Positions 1-5,761 of a DNA stretch of 9,797 nucleotides are shown in pieces; positions within the stretch are counted from its first letter, which is position 1, and every line of letters begins with the position of its first letter. This DNA comes from Deferribacteres bacterium (GTDB taxonomy: Bacteria > Nitrospirota > Thermodesulfovibrionia > UBA6902), in the NCBI GenBank assembly GCA_030598625.1, contig JAUVPO010000050.1:1-9797 (forward strand), read 5' to 3'. Made by a program: the position numbers and the translations under genes. Under the pieces are notes generated by a model. It was given only the letters and a program-made list of their open reading frames with translations. It did no database searches and was not told the origin of the DNA.

Positions 1-647
1 CGACGATGGTTCCCTGTGCGGCAAGGACGACTATTATATACGGGCTCGTGGCCTATTATATCGGCCCATGGGCGGCATTGTTCATTTATGTTCTTAACAT
101 CTTTGTCATCGCCCTGACAGGGAAGATACTGACATACTTTATGCCTGAAGTTACACCGGGCCTCATACTGGAAATACCGTCTCTCAAAGTGCCTTCCATT
201 AAAGTTGTGCTTGCAAAGACATGGCTCAGGTTGAAGGAGTTTGTGTTCATCGCGTGGCCGCTCCTGATTATAGGCAGCACTGTCCTCAGTTTCCTTGAAT
301 ATATAAAGGGAGACATCCTGATCAACAACATCCTGTCACCCCTGACTTATGTGCTCGGTCTTCCAGAGGCTGTGGGAACCACTCTCATATTCGGAATATT
401 GAGAAAGGAGCTGTCCATGATTATGCTGTTTCAGGCGCTGGGAACATTGGATGTGTCAAGCGTCATGTCCCATGAACAGATTATGGTTTACACGCTGTTT
501 GTTCTTTTTTATGTCCCGTGCATCGCAACAATAGCTGTTTTGGGAAAGGAACTCGGATGGAAGAAGATGTCCATGATAAGCCTTGCAACCCTTATTGTTG
601 CCCTTATTATCGCCATAGCAGCGAGGGGATTTATGTCTGTAATTTAA
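1..647 (+). CDS. feoB: Ferrous iron transport protein B, C-terminal part (5' end outside window)
   Basis: This is the C-terminal ~214 residues of FeoB, the inner-membrane Fe(II) permease whose N-terminal G domain lies off the left edge. The frame is already open at the first complete codon (position 3), so the ATG at 6 is an internal Met and not a start. Visible FeoB landmarks, counted from that Met, are the PCAAR gate motif at residues 4-8, the conserved ILEIPSLKVPS stretch at about 55-65, GILRKELSMIM at about 130-140 and the closing FYVPCIATIAVLGKELGWK block at about 168-186. Hydrophobic stretches near 10-45, 78-97, 120-145, 160-180 and 188-207 are consistent with the C-terminal membrane helices. 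The gene ends with TAA at 645-647. The next gene is another metal transporter, in keeping with an iron/divalent-metal uptake locus. Family assignment is secure; only completeness is unknown. Confidence 0.95.
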   Translation, partial: TMVPCAARTTIIYGLVAYYIGPWAALFIYVLNIFVIALTGKILTYFMPEVTPGLILEIPSLKVPSIKVVLAKTWLRLKEFVFIAWPLLIIGSTVLSFLEYIKGDILINNILSPLTYVLGLPEAVGTTLIFGILRKELSMIMLFQALGTLDVSSVMSHEQIMVYTLFVLFYVPCIATIAVLGKELGWKKMSMISLATLIVALIIAIAARGFMSVI

Positions 648-674
648 AAGGGACTAACTTCTTTAGAAATACTT

Positions 675-704
675 TTGAGACAATGATAATAATTTAGATA
701 AAAT
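675..704 (+). promoter_or_regulatory. Candidate sigma70 promoter of the ZIP transporter gene
   Basis: TTGAGA at 675-680 (5/6 to the -35 consensus) and TAAAAT at 699-704 (5/6 to the -10 consensus) are separated by 18 nt. They lie in the short gap between feoB and the ZIP gene, 21 nt before its ATG. This suggests the transporter can be transcribed independently of feoB. The background is AT-rich, so chance matches are possible, but spacing and position are good. Confidence 0.5.
679..697 (+). promoter_or_regulatory. Fur-box-like operator within the ZIP promoter
   Basis: The 19-nt stretch gacaatgataataatttag matches the classical E. coli Fur box at 14 of 19 positions by eye, including the run AATGATAAT. 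It sits almost entirely between the -35 and -10 elements, exactly where a repressor would block RNA polymerase. Flanking genes are feoB and a ZIP metal permease, which are typical Fur-family targets. AT-rich sequence inflates such matches, and other Fur-family regulators (Mur, Zur, PerR) use similar sites, so the regulator is inferred. Confidence 0.4.
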
Positions 705-724
705 AATGTTAATGGGGAAGAAAA

Positions 725-1465
725 ATGCTTATTACCTGGATTGTAACCTTTAGCGTTCTTGGAAGCGTCGGTGCCATAGGTGGGGCAGCAGCGTTATTGT
801 TATTTCCCGACAGAGTGAGAATTACTCTTGTTCCATGTCTCATAAGTTATGCAACCGGCACTCTGCTGGGTGCTGCTTTTCTTGGCATGATACCCCACGC
901 TCTGGAGCATGCTCAGGCACCAGTTGTATTGGCAACTGTACTTGCTGGGATCATCTTATTCTTTTTACTTGAAAAGCTGGTTCTCTGGCATCATTGCCAT
1001 GAAGAAAAGTGTGAAGTGCATGGAACAGCAGGTACTTTGCTTTTGATAGGTGATGCATTTCATAATTTTATCGATGGTGTTGTAATTGCGGCAGCATTTA
1101 TAACTTCAATTCCTTTCGGTGTAGCGACATCTCTTGCAGTAATTGCACACGAAGTCCCTCAGGAGATAGGAGATTTTGGGGTTCTGCTTGAGAGTGGCTA
1201 TTCGAAGAAAAAGGCATTTATATACAATTTATTATCATCAGTCTCTACCTTGCCAGGCGCAATAATAGCATATTTCTATTTGAAAACGTCACAAGTAATA
1301 ATACCTTATATATTAGCACTGTCCGCAGCGAGTTTTATCTACATAGCAATAGCTGACCTCATTCCGTCACTTCATAAAAAAGTTGGACCGGTTGCGAGCA
1401 TTAGACAGCTTATATTAATACTGGCGGGAGTAGGAACTATATTGTTTTTCAGGATGCACCATTGA
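725..1465 (+). CDS. ZIP family divalent metal transporter
   Basis: This 246-residue integral inner-membrane protein of the ZIP (Zrt/Irt-like) family would import Zn, Fe, Mn or a similar divalent metal into the cytoplasm. Diagnostic motifs are HNFIDG at residues 113-118 (TM4) and HEVPQEIGD at 142-150 (TM5), which supply the binuclear metal site in the family. About seven to eight hydrophobic segments are visible, near 3-27, 36-58, 66-86, 103-126, 130-152, 167-186, 191-213 and 225-242. The loop between the third and fourth segments carries a short His/Cys-rich cluster at 89-99 (HHCHEEKCEVH), typical of the ZIP variable metal-binding loop. Length is normal for bacterial members. The ATG is preceded by GGGGAA at 714-719. 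It lies 77 nt after feoB and has its own putative Fur-controlled promoter, so iron or manganese is a plausible substrate, but the metal cannot be read from sequence. Confidence 0.92.
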   Translation: MLITWIVTFSVLGSVGAIGGAAALLLFPDRVRITLVPCLISYATGTLLGAAFLGMIPHALEHAQAPVVLATVLAGIILFFLLEKLVLWHHCHEEKCEVHGTAGTLLLIGDAFHNFIDGVVIAAAFITSIPFGVATSLAVIAHEVPQEIGDFGVLLESGYSKKKAFIYNLLSSVSTLPGAIIAYFYLKTSQVIIPYILALSAASFIYIAIADLIPSLHKKVGPVASIRQLILILAGVGTILFFRMHH

Positions 1466-1476
1466 TAGTAAAAATG

Positions 1477-1509
1477 TGCAGATTTCAACCTATAATCGTC
1501 GAAATTGCA
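1477..1509 (+). other. Imperfect stem-loop downstream of the ZIP gene
   Basis: The arms TGCAGATTTC (1477-1486) and GAAATTGCA (1501-1509) pair over 9 bp with one bulged G, closing a 14-nt loop. The element begins 11 nt after the ZIP stop codon and is followed by AT-rich sequence with a short T run at 1526-1530. It could be a weak terminator or mRNA-end stabiliser for the ZIP transcript. The stem is AT-rich and the T run is not adjacent, so this is tentative. Confidence 0.3.
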
Positions 1510-1683
1510 ATTCTATATAATATAATTTTTGGTAGGAAACCTGTATGTATCAAATTAATATTGAACATAAGATAATATTCTGTAGTTAGTAATATGAAGT
1601 TCTCTCAGAATTATTCAATCACATTACAAATAGTGTAAAATAATTGATATAGTGAATAAGTACGATTCTTGAAGTTAATTCAG

Positions 1684-1713
1684 ATGAACGTACATGACAT
1701 GATAAGGTGTTGA
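1684..1713 (+). other. Nine-codon upstream ORF carrying a duplicate of a miaB coding segment
   Basis: Positions 1681-1697 repeat positions 1754-1770 of miaB with one mismatch in 17. Read from the ATG at 1684, the copy encodes MNVHDMIRC and stops with TGA at 1711-1713, four nt before the miaB ATG. It thus repeats the MNVHD of the conserved QMNVHDSE motif of MiaB, in a different frame from miaB. No convincing ribosome-binding site precedes it. It may be a duplication scar or a short leader ORF coupled to miaB; translation is unproven. Confidence 0.25.
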
Positions 1714-1717
1714 TATT

Positions 1718-3022
1718 ATGACTAAAAAATTCCACATCTGGACTTCGGGTTGCCAGATGAACGTCCATGATTCCGAGAAAATCGCGGGGATATTTTCTGA
1801 AATCGGATACAATGAGGCCGGTAACTCTAATGACGCCGATGTAATAGTCCTTAACACCTGCAGCATAAGGGAAAAGGCCGAACATAAATTCTACAGTGAA
1901 CTCGGCAGACTGAAGAAGGCAAAAAAGCATAATCCCAAACTCAAAATTGCGGTGGCAGGATGTATCGCGAAGCAGAAAGGGGAGAAACTTTTCAAGAGAT
2001 TTCCATATGTTGATTTCGTTTTCGGCCCCGACAATATAGAAAGCGTGCAGGGCTGGATTTCGGATAACGGACCACGGACATCGGTTATCGGGGAAGATCC
2101 TGACTACCATACAAAACTCCTTCCGGTCAAAAGGGCAGGGCAGGTCAGGGCATGGGTGTCAATAATGTACGGCTGCGACAATTTCTGCGCGTACTGCGTA
2201 GTCCCATATACCCGCGGAAGAGAAAAGAGCAGGGCGGGTCATGAAATTTATAAAGAGGTCCAATCCCTTGCCGAACAGGGTTTTAAGGAAATTACATTAC
2301 TTGGTCAGAATGTTAATTCATACGGTAAAAACCTTTCTAAATCAATCGATTTCCCCGATCTCCTTTATAAATTACATGAAATAAACGGGATACAAAGGAT
2401 AAGATTCGTTACATCGCATCCCAGGGATTTTTCGGAAAAACTTATAAAATCGATAAAAGATCTACCCACGATATGCGAGCATATACATCTGCCTGTTCAG
2501 TCTGCTTCCGACAATATCCTGAATTTAATGAACAGGGGCTATACGTACAAAGAATATAAGAAAAAGATAGACATGTTACGGGATGCTGTTCCGGATATAG
2601 CTGTTACAACCGACATTATCACGGGTTTTCCAGGAGAAACAGACGCTGATTTTCAGTGTACAATAAATGCCCTCACGGATATCGGATTTGACGGAATCTA
2701 TGCGTTTAAATATTCAAAGAGACCCGATACAAAGGCATTAGACCTGCCTGACCATGTTGATGATAAGGTTAAATCCGACAGACTTGCTGTGATATTAAAA
2801 CTGCAGGAATCGATAACATACAGAAAGAACAGGGCGCTTGAGGGCAAAAAAATGGAGATTCTGGTTGAAGGTGTCAGCGAGACTGCCAGTGATAAATTAA
2901 CAGGGCGGACAAGGACCAATAAAATTGTCAACTTTTACGGGGACGTTTCGGATGTCGGAAAACCTGTTAATATTAAAATTCTGGAGGCAAAGCAGCACTC
3001 ATTATTTGGAGAAAAGATTTAA
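1718..3022 (+). CDS. miaB: tRNA-2-methylthio-N6-dimethylallyladenosine synthase MiaB
   Basis: This cytoplasmic radical-SAM methylthiotransferase converts i6A37 to ms2i6A37 in tRNAs reading UNN codons, stabilising codon-anticodon pairing. The N-terminal MTTase domain (about 1-135) holds the auxiliary [4Fe-4S] cysteines C12 (in SGCQMNVHDSE), C48 (NTCSIREKAEHK) and C82 (AGCIAK). The radical-SAM domain (about 140-360) has CDNFCAYC with C153, C157 and C160, plus the typical GQNVNSYG, HLPVQSASD, ITGFPGET and YSKRPDT blocks. A TRAM domain fills about 365-430. The SIREKAEHK and QMNVHDSE wording separates it from MtaB and RimO. The length of 434 residues is normal. The start is supported by AAGGTG at 1704-1709, 8 nt before the ATG, and by an N-terminus matching the family. 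It is followed after 2 nt by mtaB, so the two are almost certainly cotranscribed. The partner prenyltransferase gene miaA is not in this window. Confidence 0.95.
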   Translation: MTKKFHIWTSGCQMNVHDSEKIAGIFSEIGYNEAGNSNDADVIVLNTCSIREKAEHKFYSELGRLKKAKKHNPKLKIAVAGCIAKQKGEKLFKRFPYVDFVFGPDNIESVQGWISDNGPRTSVIGEDPDYHTKLLPVKRAGQVRAWVSIMYGCDNFCAYCVVPYTRGREKSRAGHEIYKEVQSLAEQGFKEITLLGQNVNSYGKNLSKSIDFPDLLYKLHEINGIQRIRFVTSHPRDFSEKLIKSIKDLPTICEHIHLPVQSASDNILNLMNRGYTYKEYKKKIDMLRDAVPDIAVTTDIITGFPGETDADFQCTINALTDIGFDGIYAFKYSKRPDTKALDLPDHVDDKVKSDRLAVILKLQESITYRKNRALEGKKMEILVEGVSETASDKLTGRTRTNKIVNFYGDVSDVGKPVNIKILEAKQHSLFGEKI

Positions 3023-3024
3023 TT

Positions 3025-4329
3025 ATGAAAATAGCCATTCAAACATTGGGCTGCAAGGTCAATCAGGCTGAGAGTGCATCCATAGAGGGAGTACTCAGAA
3101 ACAATGATTACGAGATCGTCAAATATACCGACAGGCCTGATGTGTGTATAGTCAACACCTGCACTGTAACCGCAAAAGGCGATTATGAGTCGAGACGGCT
3201 TGTCAGAAAGGCGATAAAATCAGGGGCAAGGGTCATCGCTACCGGTTGTTACGCACAGGTAAGACCTGATGAACTGTCAAAAATAGAAGGGCTTGATTTT
3301 ATAGTAGGGAATTCCGGCAAGAGCGACATTATTAATTATTTAAACGATATTTCAGTGACTTGCAGAAAAAACGGAAATGATCCATGCCGGCCGGCTGTAT
3401 TCGTTGATCCACCGGCTGTGCCTATGACATCACAGCCTTACTATTCAAACAGGTCACGGGCGTTTCTAAAAATTCAGGACGGATGTAATTTTTCGTGTTC
3501 CTATTGCACAGTTCCTCTTGCAAGAGGTAAAAGCCGGAGTCTTGCCATACATGATGTGCTTGCATCTGTCGACAGACTTTGTTCGGACGGCTATAAGGAA
3601 ATAGTGCTGACCGGAATACATACCGGGTCTTACGGGACAGACTTAAAACCGAAAAGTTCCCTGTTTGAAACTGTCAAGCTGATAGCGGAATCATATCCGC
3701 AGATAAGAATAAGGCTGAGTTCAATAGAACCCCGTGAATTTAATGAGGAATTATTATTGTTATTGAAGTATGACAACATATGTCCACATCTTCATATTCC
3801 ACTTCAGAGCGGCTCGGATAAGATACTTAAAGCCATGAACAGAGGATACACAACAGAATTTTACAAACAGCTTATCAACAACATAATAACAAATTATCCG
3901 GGTGTCTCTATCGGCACAGATGTTATAGCAGGTTTTCCAGGGGAAGACGAAAGAGATTTTGACGATACTGTAAAATTTATTAAACAATTACCGATTGCTT
4001 ATATACATGTTTTTCCATATTCAAAACGACCTGATACAAGGGCATCTTTACTGAATGATCAGATTAGTGAAGAAAATAAAAAAATCAGGGTAAAAAAGCT
4101 ATTAGAAATCGGTAAAAACATGATTAATCATTTTAATTCATTGAGATTGGGCAATATCCTTGATGTAATAATTGAAGATAAAACCAAATCTATCGGTTTT
4201 TACAATGCAATTTCTGATAATTACATAAGAGTTCTCGTACAATCCAACAGCCTTAAGGCAGGTCAACGCCTCAATGTTAAGGTCATTTCTTTGACGGATC
4301 GTGTTTTGATAGCCCAACCCTTTAGATAA
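3025..4329 (+). CDS. mtaB: tRNA (N6-threonylcarbamoyladenosine(37)-C2)-methylthiotransferase MtaB
   Basis: This radical-SAM enzyme converts t6A37 to ms2t6A37 in tRNAs decoding ANN codons (tRNA-Lys in studied species). Auxiliary-cluster cysteines are C10 (TLGCKVNQAES), C46 (NTCTVTAKGDYESRR) and C75 (ATGCYAQ). The radical-SAM triad is C154, C158 and C161 in DGCNFSCSYCTVPLARGKSRS. GCKVNQAES and NTCTVT...ESRR are hallmarks of the MtaB/YqeV subgroup rather than MiaB or RimO. Further blocks are LTGIHTGSYG (195-204), HLHIPLQSGSD (255-265), IAGFPGED (301-308) and YSKRPDTRA (332-340), with a C-terminal TRAM-like domain at about 370-430. It begins 2 nt after the miaB stop. A GGAG at 3008-3011 inside miaB lies 13 nt upstream, so translation may be coupled to miaB. 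The length of 434 residues is normal. It shares the conserved blocks with miaB as an ancient paralogue, not a recent duplicate. Confidence 0.92.
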   Translation: MKIAIQTLGCKVNQAESASIEGVLRNNDYEIVKYTDRPDVCIVNTCTVTAKGDYESRRLVRKAIKSGARVIATGCYAQVRPDELSKIEGLDFIVGNSGKSDIINYLNDISVTCRKNGNDPCRPAVFVDPPAVPMTSQPYYSNRSRAFLKIQDGCNFSCSYCTVPLARGKSRSLAIHDVLASVDRLCSDGYKEIVLTGIHTGSYGTDLKPKSSLFETVKLIAESYPQIRIRLSSIEPREFNEELLLLLKYDNICPHLHIPLQSGSDKILKAMNRGYTTEFYKQLINNIITNYPGVSIGTDVIAGFPGEDERDFDDTVKFIKQLPIAYIHVFPYSKRPDTRASLLNDQISEENKKIRVKKLLEIGKNMINHFNSLRLGNILDVIIEDKTKSIGFYNAISDNYIRVLVQSNSLKAGQRLNVKVISLTDRVLIAQPFR

Positions 4330-4493
4330 TTTCAATTTCATATAACTCCTTGATTTATCAAAATAATTTATCTGCCTAAATCTTATGCAATCCTTGGAAA
4401 ACCTATATTCGACGCCCACTGGAGAGGGGGCAGGAGGCAGTTTTAACATTTTTTTAACAAATGTTTGACGCTTCCAATGTCCGATAAGATATA
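4330..4493. other. Convergent intergenic region between mtaB and the tRNA nucleotidyltransferase gene
   Basis: These 164 nt separate two convergent transcription units. Most is AT-rich, but 4411-4440 is a sharp GC-rich patch (GGAGAGGGGGCAGGAGGCAG at 4421-4440) unlike its surroundings. It is followed by the T-rich inverted repeat at 4445-4465. No gene is supported here. The patch resembles the G/C-runs of dispersed intergenic repeats but has no second copy in this window. Confidence 0.4.
4445..4465. terminator. Candidate weak bidirectional terminator (inverted repeat)
   Basis: AACATTT (4445-4451) and AAATGTT (4459-4465) form a perfect 7-bp stem with a 7-nt loop between the converging mtaB and tRNA nucleotidyltransferase genes. 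The stem is AT-rich and neither side is followed by a long U run, so this is a poor intrinsic terminator by usual criteria. Position is the best argument for it. Confidence 0.3.
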
Positions 4494-4943
4494 TTATGTT
4501 AAATTAGATAATATCCAGTCCCTTGCTTGCTTCCTGTTTTTTATAAATCCCTTAAACTGTCTCTCCTGAATCGAATCCTTTAAAGAACCTACGAGCCTTC
4601 CAGGTTCTATGTTTAATATTTTCTGTATTTCGTATCCACTTAAGATGTCCTCGTTTTTAATTTTCATGAACTCGTCCGCCATGTTTACAAATTTTCCTCT
4701 ATTTCCTGCTTTTATTGACGACAAAATCAATGCCGTCTCAAAAACACTGACACCGGATGCATTGAATATAAGAAACAATTTATTGCGGGTAATCCTTCCC
4801 TTAATTAACTTAAGGCCATTATGAATATCTCTTATTTTCTTTTGGGTTATACTGCTGCACCTTAAACGATGACCGTATTTTTTTTGAAACATGTTAGTAG
4901 CATCAAATAATAATAGCGCAAGCCTTACCAGACCCTGTCTTTT
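4494..4943 (-). pseudogene. C-terminal part of tRNA nucleotidyltransferase, downstream of an in-frame stop
   Basis: This segment lies in the same reading frame as the upstream N-terminal half, immediately after an in-frame TAA (4944-4946), and continues to a TAA at 4494-4496. The 17 codons right after the stop already read as family sequence: KRQGLVRLALLLFDATN resembles the usual 'klAaLLHDigk' helix of the neck/body, here without the HD pair. From the Met at 4892, 132 residues follow. GHRLRCSSITQKKI matches the 'LrfSnke' region. The end (GYEIQKILNIEPGRLVGSLKDSIQERQFKGFI...RKQARDWIL) matches the conserved C-terminal motif of bacterial CCA-adding/poly(A) polymerase proteins. No ribosome-binding site precedes the Met at 4892, so independent translation looks unlikely. 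Conservation argues for a recent nonsense change, tolerated readthrough or a sequence error rather than long decay. Confidence 0.75.
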
Positions 4944-4946
4944 TTA
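4944..4946 (-). other. Premature in-frame TAA stop codon
   Basis: On the minus strand the frame reads CAG GGA TAA AAA AGA CAG, with coding sequence of the same protein family on both sides and no frame change (5729 and 4892 differ by a multiple of three). TAA is the normal stop of several genes here (feoB, miaB, mtaB, pheS, pheT), so a reassigned genetic code is excluded. A single substitution from AAA, GAA or CAA would create it. Confidence 0.85.
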
Positions 4947-5729
4947 TCCCTGGCTAATATTGTCATTAAGCATTAGCAATATCCTGTTTTTTCCATAATT
5001 ACTCTTTCGTCCTGCCTTTATTTTCATTAAAAACCGCTCAAAACCTTCAATTAACTTTAGATTATTACTAATTATCAAGGGGTTACTATTGATAATCTCA
5101 CAAAGAACATTATGTTCAAGACACATCTTTAGATAAAAATGGGCTTTTTCAGTATTAATTAACTTAAACAACTCCTCTGTAATTCTTTCCGGGGCCACTT
5201 TTTTAAGACCCGGTGAATAATCACTTAAATATTTTTTTGTCTTTGCTTCAATTTTGAATCCTGTCTGTGCGGATAATCTGTATGCCCTCAGTACCCTCAA
5301 TGGGTCATCAGCCAAATTCCGGGGATTGATTACCCTTATAATCCCGTCAGCTATATCACCTTTTCCGCCTGTCTCATCAACAATTCCCGTATCCGGTGAC
5401 CATGCTAATGCATTTACCGTAAAATCACGGCGTCTCAAATCTTTATGTATCTTGCCGGCAAGATTTGTAAAGTCAATGCACTGTCTGTTCTTGAGAACGA
5501 TGCGGTATGTTTGATTTTGCTTAAGAACAATAAATGTACCCCTGAACTTATCTGCAGCCCGCCTTGCAAGCCCTTCAACGTCACCTTTTAAAACAAAATC
5601 TTTATCCTTAGAGATATTTCCCCGAATCAGGTCACGTATATACCCGCCGACAAGATATACTTCCTTTTTTGCATTTGCAAAAATCCACCCGTTAACAGGG
5701 TCTGAAAGGATTATCTTTGAAATATCCAT
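4944..5729 (-). CDS. tRNA nucleotidyltransferase / poly(A) polymerase family, N-terminal catalytic part (gene interrupted)
   Basis: This is the catalytic half (261 codons) of a class II nucleotidyltransferase. The family adds CCA (or CC or A alone) to tRNA 3' ends, or adds poly(A). Motif A is visible as LVGGYIRD at 26-33 with the two metal-binding aspartates D42 and D44 in KDKDF. Motif B is RRRDFTVNAL at 99-108. The nucleotide-template motif D appears as DDPLR at 141-145 (usual form EDxxR) within DDPLRVLRAYR. The neck begins near ERITEELFKL at 181-190. The protein then stops at residue 261, although family members run to about 400-480 residues. The missing part lies in frame beyond the stop, giving 411 codons in total. 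It starts 32 nt after pheT ends, at the tail of the infC operon, and has no clear ribosome-binding site. Without body and tail domains it would probably bind tRNA poorly. CCA-adding, CC-adding, A-adding and poly(A) activities cannot be separated by eye, so no symbol is given. Confidence 0.85.
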   Translation of the reverse strand: MDISKIILSDPVNGWIFANAKKEVYLVGGYIRDLIRGNISKDKDFVLKGDVEGLARRAADKFRGTFIVLKQNQTYRIVLKNRQCIDFTNLAGKIHKDLRRRDFTVNALAWSPDTGIVDETGGKGDIADGIIRVINPRNLADDPLRVLRAYRLSAQTGFKIEAKTKKYLSDYSPGLKKVAPERITEELFKLINTEKAHFYLKMCLEHNVLCEIINSNPLIISNNLKLIEGFERFLMKIKAGRKSNYGKNRILLMLNDNISQG

Positions 5730-5761
5730 TAGTATGGAATTACCGGGGTAAACGGATTTAC

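Noticed and set aside
1499..1526. Promoter-like TCGAAA-16-TATAAT and overlapping TATAAT copies before miaB
   Set aside because: The gap is so AT-rich that TATAAT-like words appear several times, none with a good -35 box. A miaB promoter probably lies somewhere in 1466-1717, but it cannot be placed.
1619..2110. 163-codon minus-strand open frame overlapping the start of miaB
   Set aside because: It is antisense to a clearly coding, conserved gene and has no ribosome-binding site or family likeness.
4138..4449. 103-codon minus-strand open frame overlapping the end of mtaB
   Set aside because: It is mostly antisense to mtaB, has no recognisable family, and its first residues come from the GC-rich intergenic patch. 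It is best explained as a shadow frame.
4494..4892. C-terminal nucleotidyltransferase fragment as an independent gene
   Set aside because: There is no ribosome-binding site before the Met at 4892, and family sequence extends upstream of it in the same frame to the stop at 4944-4946. It is better seen as the rest of an interrupted gene.
4944..4946. Reassigned TAA codon or programmed frameshift as the cause of the split gene
   Set aside because: Neighbouring genes end with TAA in the normal way, and both halves are already in the same frame, so no frameshift is needed.
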